Source: Rhodobacteraceae bacterium HLUCCA12 (GTDB lineage Bacteria; Pseudomonadota; Alphaproteobacteria; Rhodobacterales; Rhodobacteraceae). From it: a stretch of 64,000 nucleotides of DNA. Below, piece by piece: positions 7,984 to 15,447 of this stretch (its first letter is position 1; every line of letters begins with the position of its first letter). The DNA lies in assembly GCA_001314715.1 (NCBI GenBank), contig LJSV01000011.1, positions 1-64,000 of the forward strand. The letters are read 5' to 3'. Both the position numbers and the translations under genes were made by a program. The notes beneath the pieces were generated by a model that saw nothing but the letters and a program-made list of their open reading frames with translations, was not told the DNA's origin and did not search any database.

Positions 7984-8943
7984 ATGACCTCCACGATTGA
8001 CGACGGCAAGTTCTCGGGTTGGCTGCATACGGGTAGCGGTGGCACCTTCATGCGCGCCCCGCGGGTCGCGCCGCAACAGTCCGAGCTGCGCGCGGCGGGC
8101 GTGACAGCCGCAGTGCTGGGTTTCCCGTGGGACGCGATGTGCATCAGCCGTACCGGCACCAACCACGGGCCCCATGCGATCCGCGAGGCCAGCGACCAGT
8201 TCAGCCTGTTCAATGCCAATACCGGGGTCGATCTGAACGATCATTACACCCTTGCCGACTGCGGCGATGTTCCCATCGTTCCCGGCAATGCGATAACCAC
8301 CATGAACCGCGCCGAGGCAATCGTGGACGAGATTCTGGCGGCCGGGGCGATGCCGGTGACGCTGGGTGGCGATCATTCGGTCACGATTGCCTGCGTGCGT
8401 GCCTTTGCCAAGAAGCACAGGAACGCGGGGCTGATCCTGGTGGACAGCCATTTCGACACCGCGCTGGAGGTGGGTGGCGAGGAACTCAGCCATTGCTGCC
8501 CGATCACCCGCGCTGTCGATGCCGGATTCGACCCCAAGAAGATCGTGATCGTTGGCACCAACGGCTGGATGAACCCCAAAAACGAGCTGGACTATATCAA
8601 GGACAACGGCATCACCCTGATGCCCCTTGATGACATTATCGAAAAGGGTGCACAGCGCGTGGGCCGCGAGGCCCGTGAGATCGCGGGAGACGGGACCGAT
8701 AGCGTCTATCTCACCTTTGATATCGACGCGATCGACGGCTCTGCGGCGCCCGGTACCGGCGTTTCGGCGCCCGGCGGGATGACATCGCGCGAGGCGATCG
8801 CGCTCGTGGCCGAACTTGGGCGGGGCGGTCTTGGCGGCATGGATCTGGTCGAAGTGTCGCCCCCCTATGACCATGACGGGATCACCAGCCGGCTTGCGGT
8901 GCGGCTGATCCTCGATATGCTGGCGGCCGGTGCCAGCAAGTAA
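7984..8943 (+). CDS. Ureohydrolase of the agmatinase/arginase family
   Basis: A 319-residue cytosolic enzyme that should hydrolyse a guanidino group to urea and an amine using two Mn (or Ni) ions. The metal motifs are present: GGDHS near 127, DSHFD near 153 (most relatives have DAHxD) and FDIDAID near 243, followed by APGTG. The last motif lacks the usual proline after the final Asp (DG in place of DP). These deviations leave the substrate open: agmatine, guanidinobutyrate, guanidinopropionate or guanidine itself. The ATG at 7984 has GAAAGGGCGA ahead; an ATG at 7969 is weaker. It is divergent from livK. Confidence 0.82.
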   Translation: MTSTIDDGKFSGWLHTGSGGTFMRAPRVAPQQSELRAAGVTAAVLGFPWDAMCISRTGTNHGPHAIREASDQFSLFNANTGVDLNDHYTLADCGDVPIVPGNAITTMNRAEAIVDEILAAGAMPVTLGGDHSVTIACVRAFAKKHRNAGLILVDSHFDTALEVGGEELSHCCPITRAVDAGFDPKKIVIVGTNGWMNPKNELDYIKDNGITLMPLDDIIEKGAQRVGREAREIAGDGTDSVYLTFDIDAIDGSAAPGTGVSAPGGMTSREAIALVAELGRGGLGGMDLVEVSPPYDHDGITSRLAVRLILDMLAAGASK

Positions 8944-8965
8944 GACGCGCCTCCATGCGTCCACC

Positions 8966-8994
8966 GCCGGCTACGGGGTCAGCCCGTGGCCGGC
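8966..8994. terminator. Bidirectional hairpin between convergent genes
   Basis: A 12-bp stem (one G-T pair) with a 5-base loop fills the short gap between the ureohydrolase stop and the LuxR-type gene stop. The arms start GCCGGCTACGGG. No strong T-run is present on either side, so efficiency is uncertain. Confidence 0.5.
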
Positions 8995-9000
8995 GCAACG

Positions 9001-10074
9001 TCAGTGAAATGCGATCACCTCGGCAAGAAACAGGTGGAAAAGCTCGCGCTCGGTGGTGATATCGAGCTTGGTATAGAGCCTCCATCGGTGGTTCTTGACC
9101 GTTCCAACGGAAATATCGAGCTGGCTCGCAATCCGCGAATTGGGGAATCCCAGAAGCGCGAGGCGAAAGATTTCCGCCTCGCGCGGCGTAATTGCGTATT
9201 TCTCGCAAAATTTCTGGATCGCCTGCTCGCCGGAAATGCCGATGGATTCGCCGGATTTGCGTTCAGCCGACAGAATGACCCCGCCCGGCGCCAGGGGCGA
9301 GTTCTCGTCCAGGTCCTCCCAATGAACAAGGGCATCCTTGCCGAGGTCCAGATAGGGCGCCCCTTCCGAACGCTCTTGCAGCGCATGCCGCGCGGTCTCG
9401 GCATCGGTCAGGGCGCTGTCGCGCCAGGCGTCGCTGGAAAACACCGGCTCGCCCTTGGCGTCCAGGATCAGAATGGCGCCCGTGAAATCATCCTTGTCGG
9501 CCTGCGGCGTGGTCCGGCGGTTGCTGAAAAAGCTCTGCAAATGCCTTTGGTGCAACGATACGATCAGCGGCAGCAGGCTGTTCGCATGGTCCTTGTCTTC
9601 GTCGGTGAACATGCCGCGCACGCGCTCGCAGCAGATGGCGATGGTCAGGCCGCCGACGGTCGGCAACAGAAACGCCAGCTCGTCATAGATGAAGGCAATC
9701 TTGAAGATCTGTTCCAGATAATCGGGCTCGACCCGCGGCTGCGAGGTCATCGACCGCAGGTTGACGACCTGCGGCTGCCGGTTCTCGCGCGATAGCTTGC
9801 GCAGCGGGTCGATGCGAAAGAGGCCGCGCAGATAGAACTCGACGGCATCGTCGCTCATTGCGTTGTTGTACAGAAACACGGGTGTGTCGAAGGCGGAATA
9901 CCGCATGACGATCCGCTTTTGGCAATCCAGTGCGCGGGCGGTAAAGGCCGAGATCTCGCGATAGAATGACGACGTGCCCAAGGCATCGACAACTTTTGCC
10001 AGCGCAGCGTAATCCGCGCCGGAACACGACCATCCGGCGCTTTCCATGGGGGTTTTCGGCTTTTTGAACACCAT
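9001..10074 (-). CDS. LuxR-type HTH transcriptional regulator
   Basis: A 357-residue regulator. The last ~60 residues are a LuxR/NarL helix-turn-helix: YAITPREAEIFRLALLGF, then SRIASQLDISVGTVKNHRW as the recognition helix region. The first ~280 residues do not match an autoinducer or receiver domain I recognise; they contain a region reminiscent of a sensory PAS/GAF fold (AILILDAKGEPVFSS). It lies between the ureohydrolase and the amidase gene, convergent with the first and divergent from the second, so it likely controls this nitrogen-compound module. Confidence 0.78.
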   Translation of the reverse strand: MVFKKPKTPMESAGWSCSGADYAALAKVVDALGTSSFYREISAFTARALDCQKRIVMRYSAFDTPVFLYNNAMSDDAVEFYLRGLFRIDPLRKLSRENRQPQVVNLRSMTSQPRVEPDYLEQIFKIAFIYDELAFLLPTVGGLTIAICCERVRGMFTDEDKDHANSLLPLIVSLHQRHLQSFFSNRRTTPQADKDDFTGAILILDAKGEPVFSSDAWRDSALTDAETARHALQERSEGAPYLDLGKDALVHWEDLDENSPLAPGGVILSAERKSGESIGISGEQAIQKFCEKYAITPREAEIFRLALLGFPNSRIASQLDISVGTVKNHRWRLYTKLDITTERELFHLFLAEVIAFH

Positions 10075-10242
10075 GTCCTGTCACCATCCGGGCATGCCTG
10101 TCTTCTTCGACCCGACATCCCTATCATGATCCCAGCAAAGCGCCTTGGAAACCGAAAAGCAATCCGGTGACCGCAGTCATGTTGTGCACGTCTTGAGCGC
10201 CATCTAGGGTGAATGGCAATCGAGGACGCGAGACGAGAATCC

Positions 10243-11016
10243 ATGTTCGCGCTTTACCAAGGCAAGGCCCGGCCCGGCGACCCGGGGCACAACCTGTCCG
10301 TCATCGAATGGGCGGCGGCCGCGTCGGCGGCGGCGGGTGCCAGGCTGCTGGTTGTCCCGGAATTGTTCGTGTCGGGCTATCGTCTGGACGACGAGGTGAT
10401 GGCAACCGCCGAGCCGATCGACGGTGCCTGCGTGGCGAAACTGCGAAAGATTGCCGCCAGGCACTCGGTGGCGCTGGTCGCCGGTTTGCCGGAGAGGGCG
10501 GGCACGCAGCTTTTCAACACGGCGGTTGCGATCGATGCGCGTGGTCACGTGGCGGGGGCCTATCGCAAGATCCATCTGTTCGGTCCGGACGAAACACGGA
10601 TTTTCGCCCCCGGCACGGATCCCTGCGTGGTCGAGGTCGAGGGCGTGCGGATCGGGCTGGCCATCTGCTATGACATCGAGTTCCCCGAGATGGCGCGCGC
10701 GCTGGTGCGCGGCGGTGCTGAAATGATCTGCGTTCCCACCGCAAATATGCATCCCTATGTCAGCGTGCCGACAACGCTGGTCAGGGCACGCGCGCTGGAA
10801 AACGGCGTTCCCGTGATCTATGCCAATCATTGCGGCACCTGCGGGCCGCTGAGCTTTACCGGCGGCAGTTGCATCGTTGCCTTTGACGGCACCGACCATT
10901 TGCGTGCGGGAGCCGGGGATGATGCGACCCTCCTGACATGCGAGGGTCGTAGGCTTTTCGCGAACAGCGAAAACGATCCGCTTCGCAGCACCCAGCTTGC
11001 GGATTTGAGACTTTAG
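10243..11016 (+). CDS. Nitrilase-family amidase (carbon-nitrogen hydrolase)
   Basis: A 257-residue cytosolic hydrolase with the full catalytic set of the family: Glu in VVPELF, Lys in YRKIHLF and Cys in AICYDIEFPEM. It should cleave an amide or carbamoyl C-N bond, releasing ammonia. Start at 10243 gives MFALYQGKA, the normal opening of the family; the ATG at 10213 adds ten polar residues with poor ribosome-site spacing. Next to the ureohydrolase and liv-like transporter it may act on a downstream amide of the same pathway, for example an N-carbamoyl or amide intermediate. The substrate is not deducible. Confidence 0.8.
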   Translation: MFALYQGKARPGDPGHNLSVIEWAAAASAAAGARLLVVPELFVSGYRLDDEVMATAEPIDGACVAKLRKIAARHSVALVAGLPERAGTQLFNTAVAIDARGHVAGAYRKIHLFGPDETRIFAPGTDPCVVEVEGVRIGLAICYDIEFPEMARALVRGGAEMICVPTANMHPYVSVPTTLVRARALENGVPVIYANHCGTCGPLSFTGGSCIVAFDGTDHLRAGAGDDATLLTCEGRRLFANSENDPLRSTQLADLRL

Positions 11017-11212
11017 CGGAACGGAGGAACGGCCTGAGGTGTTCAGTCCCGGCATTTGACGGATTGGATTGACGATGAATCTTTCCCGCTCTGACGCACC
11101 CGATCTTTCAGATGTATTCGTAGGGCGAGATGAACTGATGCGTTGCCGGCCCTCGTCCGATGGTGTGCTGTAAGCCACGAACACAGGCCGATCTCTCCGA
11201 GATGTGCCGAAC

Positions 11213-11241
11213 TTGCAACGTCTTGCGCGTCTCGCTATATG
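11213..11241 (+). promoter_or_regulatory. Sigma-70-like promoter ahead of the sensor-exporter cluster
   Basis: TTGCAA and TATATG are separated by 17 bases in the ~310-base gap after the amidase gene. This is the best promoter match in that gap and would give a transcript starting shortly before the possible leader peptide at 11272. Otherwise nothing recognisable is seen in 11017-11212. Confidence 0.4.
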
Positions 11242-11271
11242 GTTCATATGCAACGCGATTTTTGAGGAGCA

Positions 11272-11334
11272 ATGCTCAGAATTGTCTCGCCGGCCCGGAA
11301 TGCAATGCGACCGCTTGGGCGAGCGGAGTGTTGA
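11272..11334 (+). CDS. Possible 20-residue leader peptide overlapping the MFS gene start
   Basis: A short frame, too short for normal gene calling, begins with ATG at 11272 behind a strong GAGGAG site and codes for MLRIVSPARNAMRPLGRAEC. Its TGA (11332-11334) overlaps the GTG/TTG start codons proposed for the MFS gene (11328/11331), which have no good ribosome site of their own. This arrangement suggests translational coupling or attenuation. It could instead mean that the MFS protein is started elsewhere. Confidence 0.3.
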   Translation: MLRIVSPARNAMRPLGRAEC

Positions 11335-13871
11335 ACAGATTGCAGGCAGCGGCGCTTCGCAAGCTGAACCGCACCAGCATCTTGCTGGGCAGTCTGTTCC
11401 TGCTTCTTGTGGCATTGGCGGCCAGCGCTCTTCTCAGCTTCGCTGCGCTGGAACGCGCACAGGTGGAGCTTCTCTCCGAAGAATACACGCTGGCCGGGCG
11501 TGAAACTGCGGCAGAGATCGAGTATGGCCTTCGCTTTGGTCGGCCGCTCGCGCAATTCATAGGGTTGGAAGATATCCTGGAGGATTTGCGCGGCATGCCT
11601 GGGGTGACAGCCGTGGGCGTTGCGGATAGGCAAGGCGCGCCACTGGGCGACTGGGCATCGGATCTGGAACCCGATCAGGTCGCGGTTGTGGGCACGGCGG
11701 CACGCGACCTTCTGACAGATTTGCCAAGCATTGACGAAGGCGCCCACGCCGGCGCGCCTGTTGCCGATCACACTCATCGCTATTTCCTGACACCGCTACG
11801 CGACCGTGACGATGATCCGGTCGGCGTTCTGGTTGTGGCCGTGCTGTTGTCAGAGCTTTCGATGGCACGGGCACAAGGGGTCACCGAGGCCGTAACGTCG
11901 ATGCTGGTCGTCAGCGTGGTCGCTGCGGGCCTGCTGGCGGTTTCGGCAGGGCGTTTGCGCAGCGCGATGTTTCCCAAACGCAACGGCAAGGCCGCGTCGC
12001 GGTGGCGCTGGATCATTGTTCCATTGGTCGTGCTTCTGTCCGCGCAAACCGCATATGCCGTGTTCGTACTTCAGATCATGCGCACTGATCTGGCAGCCGC
12101 GACGGAAACGGGCGCGGCGCGCATCGTAAACCGCGTCGGCGACGATCTGGATCAGTTGTTATCCCTCGGTCTGGGGTTCGACCGCATGTCGGGCCTGGAC
12201 GCATTGTTGGCCGAGGCGATCTCGCTCAACAGTGCCGTCGAACACCTTTCGATTCATGACCCTTCCGGTGCCGTCCAGATGCGCGTGCTCCGCGAGTTCG
12301 ACGAGGCAGCCGGTTGGCTGACCGGATGGATGCCGGTGCCTCAGTCCGGCCTCATCACGCGCGAGCTTTCTGGGCGCGACGGAAGCCCCGCCGGACAGCT
12401 TGTGGCCCAGATCGACAGCACGCCAATTGCCGCAGGGTTGGCCGATCATGTCATCACGATGCTGACCGTGGCGGCAACCTCAGCCTTCGTCATGATCGAG
12501 CTTTTCATATTGCTGCAGATCGTCCTGAGCCGCGCTGTTGCACGCGATGGCACCGGACCGACTGAAACCGTTGAAACGTCGCTGCCTGAGCAAGAAAGCG
12601 ATGCGTCGCTCTCTGAATCCGAAGCGCACGCGGAAACACGGACGCTGCACCTGGTGGCGCGCCCGGTCATGTTTGCCTTTATCCTGTCCTGGGCGTTGCC
12701 GTTATCGTTCCTGCCGCTGAAAATGCGCAGCCTGGGAGATCAGCTCTGGGGGTTGCCACAAGAGTTGGTGTTTGCATTGCCGATCTCTGCAGAGATGGGC
12801 GCAGCGCTGGTAATGGCGGTGCTTGCAGGGCGAATGGCCGATCGGGTTGGCTGGTCACGGCCCTTTATGGTCGGACTGGCGCTGTCGGCACTGGGCGGTG
12901 TGGGCGCAGCGCTTGCGCCCGACAGCGCCAGCTTTATCCTCGCGCGTGTGGTGACAGGGCTGGGATACGGTCTGGCCTGGATGGGATTGCAGGCTTTCGT
13001 CGTCCAGACCTGCGGTGCTGAACAGCGCGGACAGGCGCTGGCCAATCTGCTGGCAGGAATCCTTGCCGGGTTCATCGTCGGAACCGCGATCGGTGGCATC
13101 GCCGCCGAACAATTCGGCCGGGATACGGTTCTATGGGCAACGGGGTTGACGGTGCTTGCACCGCTGGGAATCGCGCTGATAACGCTGCGGCCGTATCTGG
13201 GAGTGGCCGCACCGCGCGCCGCGGCTTCGGACGGTCGCGCCATACCCGCTGCGGTGCCGTCTGGCTGGGGCCCGCTTTTGCGCAGCCCGGTATACATGGG
13301 AATGATGATCCTCTCGGTGGTGCCGTTTTCAGTTGCGCAGGTCGGGCTTTTGTATTTTGCCGTGCCCCTGCATCTGGATCGTATCGGCGCCGCGGCTTCG
13401 GATGCCGGGCGCATCATGATGGTTTATGGCGTCGTCGTCATCGTGCTTGGCCCGATGCTGAGCCAGTTGATCGACCGAAGCCGGTTCAAGGCACCCATTG
13501 TCGTTGCCGGGGGTCTGGTGGGCGGGCTTGGGCTTATGCTGCTTGTGGCGGATCTGGGGCTTGCCGGGATCTTTCTTGCCGCCGTCTTTCTGAGTTTGTC
13601 GAGCACCTTGATCGAGCCGGCACGCGCGGCGGCAATTCTTCGGCTGCCAGCGGTACGGGCGACCGGGCACGCCTCGGCCCTCGGGTTGCAGCGGGCGGCA
13701 GACAAGCTGGGTCAGATGGTGGGGCCTGTCGCAATCGCAATCATGCTGCCCGCCTTGGATATGATGGACCGCGTCGCCGTGCTGGGCCTCGGTTTCGCTG
13801 TGGCCAGCTTGTTGCTGGCTGCGGTGGTCCTGTGGCGCTACCGCAAGAACAAGGCGTCGGCAGATGTCTGA
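11328..13871 (+). CDS. MFS transporter with two N-terminal periplasmic sensor-like modules
   Basis: About 847 residues if started at GTG 11328; an open frame extends to 11160 but its first 56 residues look non-coding. Order: helix ~18-38, a ~145-residue periplasmic loop, helix ~185-210, helix ~227-252, a ~125-residue periplasmic loop, helix ~376-402, an acidic linker (~405-445), then a full twelve-helix MFS domain. The MFS part has a motif-A-like loop (AGRMADRVGWSRPF) and GYGLAWMGLQAF. The loops resemble Cache-type sensor modules in layout only. An integral transporter whose activity is gated by periplasmic ligands is the likely role. Its stop overlaps the next start by 8 bases. Confidence 0.72.
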   Translation: MLNRLQAAALRKLNRTSILLGSLFLLLVALAASALLSFAALERAQVELLSEEYTLAGRETAAEIEYGLRFGRPLAQFIGLEDILEDLRGMPGVTAVGVADRQGAPLGDWASDLEPDQVAVVGTAARDLLTDLPSIDEGAHAGAPVADHTHRYFLTPLRDRDDDPVGVLVVAVLLSELSMARAQGVTEAVTSMLVVSVVAAGLLAVSAGRLRSAMFPKRNGKAASRWRWIIVPLVVLLSAQTAYAVFVLQIMRTDLAAATETGAARIVNRVGDDLDQLLSLGLGFDRMSGLDALLAEAISLNSAVEHLSIHDPSGAVQMRVLREFDEAAGWLTGWMPVPQSGLITRELSGRDGSPAGQLVAQIDSTPIAAGLADHVITMLTVAATSAFVMIELFILLQIVLSRAVARDGTGPTETVETSLPEQESDASLSESEAHAETRTLHLVARPVMFAFILSWALPLSFLPLKMRSLGDQLWGLPQELVFALPISAEMGAALVMAVLAGRMADRVGWSRPFMVGLALSALGGVGAALAPDSASFILARVVTGLGYGLAWMGLQAFVVQTCGAEQRGQALANLLAGILAGFIVGTAIGGIAAEQFGRDTVLWATGLTVLAPLGIALITLRPYLGVAAPRAAASDGRAIPAAVPSGWGPLLRSPVYMGMMILSVVPFSVAQVGLLYFAVPLHLDRIGAAASDAGRIMMVYGVVVIVLGPMLSQLIDRSRFKAPIVVAGGLVGGLGLMLLVADLGLAGIFLAAVFLSLSSTLIEPARAAAILRLPAVRATGHASALGLQRAADKLGQMVGPVAIAIMLPALDMMDRVAVLGLGFAVASLLLAAVVLWRYRKNKASADV

Positions 13872-15390
13872 TCGGGCTACGCACGCGCTGCCCTCGCTGG
13901 GCGCCGAGATAGAGATGCCGGTTATCGATAACAGTGGCGCCACAGGACTGGTGGATGATCGGTATTTTGCGTCCCTGCGGACATTGCGCGGATCTGCTGC
14001 ACGCATCCAAAGGCTTCACGAGCGAGCCCTTGCAGTCGTGTCCCCAATGGCTGTGAATGGGATCGACAACGGCTGGAACCTGCTGGAAACCGCCCATGCG
14101 CCGGTGGCGGCGGGGCAGGGTGGGCTTTCGCGAATGGCACGCCGGATGCGCGATGACATCGCCGACGTCAGATCCGCTCTGGCAAAGCTGGATCTGCGGC
14201 TGACATCGCTAGCGCAACACCCCACCGCAGGGTCCGGGGCGGCGCTCTATCGACGCGTGGTTGCGCCAAAGCCGATCTATCAATACCTGACCGGTCGGCG
14301 CGGCTGGAACCATGCCGCCGGAATCGACGCCAAGGCCCAGAATGGCCCGACGACCGGCACCAATCCGGACGAGGCCACGACAGTCTTGAACCTCTTGCTG
14401 GCAACGGCACCTGCGTTCATCGCATTGTTTGCCAACAGTCCGTTTGAGAACGGGTGCCGCAGCGGGCAGATGGAAACGCGCATGACGCTGTGGCCCCGCA
14501 TGGTATCGAGCAGCCGGTTTCCGGCGGATCGTGCGCGGGTCGGGCTGCCACCACGGTGGTTCACGTCGCTGGGGGAGTATTTCACCTGGACTTTCGCGCC
14601 GGACACCGTGATGCATGCGGTTCCAGCCGGAAGCGGCAGCTACAAGGGTGACACCGCCCTGTTCGAACCCGACGGCGGGCCGATGAACGCGATGCGCTTT
14701 TTCGCCGGCGGCCCGGTGCAAGGCAGCTCGGTGCAGACCGGCGCGCAAACCCTGCTTACACCCAGTGCCGACCATTTCGTTTTTCTGCAATGGTCCAATT
14801 TTCTGGATTTCCGGATTCGATTTGCCTTTGCCCCACCGGGGCCCGATGTGGCGGATCTCAGCGCGGCATTTGCAGACCCGGCGCGGTTCCTGCCGCTTTT
14901 TCGTGAGCATTCCAGCAACCTCTATATCGAAAACCGGTGCACGGGCGCCAGTTTCTTCGATGCCGACCTTGCCACGCGGGCCCCACGGCAAGCACAGGTG
15001 AGTTGCATGATCGCGCCGCTGGCCTTGCAGGCCGGGCTGACAAAGGCCGCGCGCTTTCATGGCGCAGACTTCTGCGCCCGCTGGCCTGTCGCAAAGGTGG
15101 CGCGACTGCGCGCCCAGGCCATCCGCACGGGTATCGCCCCCCGACAATCCGGCGCGGAGGCGGATGCATTGCGCGCCTTTTGCGCCGAGGTTCTTGGCTT
15201 GGCGCGCAGATACCTGTCCGACAAGGACGCGGAACATCTGTCTTATGCCGATTGGGTGCTGGACACGGGCCTGACGGGTGCGCAGCGGGCGATCGACCAG
15301 CGCGCGCGTATGGGCAAGGCGGGCGCCGGCGTCACCGGCCTGCAAAGATTGAGCCGCGAACGCGAGGTGTTGCCGCCCCCCTTGAGTTGA
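13864..15390 (+). CDS. GCS2-family glutamate-cysteine-ligase-like enzyme
   Basis: A 508-residue protein resembling carboxylate-amine ligases of the GCS2 family (YbdK, EgtA, plant-type GshA). The opening LGAEIEMPVID matches the family's acidic metal/ATP site, the FANSPFENGCRSGQMETRM block near 187-205 corresponds to the NSPxxxGxxTGxxSxR block, and RWFTSLGEYFTWTF near 230 fits the same fold. It should form an amide bond between the gamma-carboxyl of glutamate, or a similar acid, and an amine using ATP. The start overlaps the MFS stop (ATGTCTGA). Placement between two exporters suggests it makes, or modifies, the exported compound. Confidence 0.68.
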   Translation: MSDRATHALPSLGAEIEMPVIDNSGATGLVDDRYFASLRTLRGSAARIQRLHERALAVVSPMAVNGIDNGWNLLETAHAPVAAGQGGLSRMARRMRDDIADVRSALAKLDLRLTSLAQHPTAGSGAALYRRVVAPKPIYQYLTGRRGWNHAAGIDAKAQNGPTTGTNPDEATTVLNLLLATAPAFIALFANSPFENGCRSGQMETRMTLWPRMVSSSRFPADRARVGLPPRWFTSLGEYFTWTFAPDTVMHAVPAGSGSYKGDTALFEPDGGPMNAMRFFAGGPVQGSSVQTGAQTLLTPSADHFVFLQWSNFLDFRIRFAFAPPGPDVADLSAAFADPARFLPLFREHSSNLYIENRCTGASFFDADLATRAPRQAQVSCMIAPLALQAGLTKAARFHGADFCARWPVAKVARLRAQAIRTGIAPRQSGAEADALRAFCAEVLGLARRYLSDKDAEHLSYADWVLDTGLTGAQRAIDQRARMGKAGAGVTGLQRLSREREVLPPPLS

Positions 15391-15447
15391 GGTCCGTGCG
15401 GAATTCCGGACAACGCTGACGGGTTCAAAAGGAAAAGACAACTTGCC

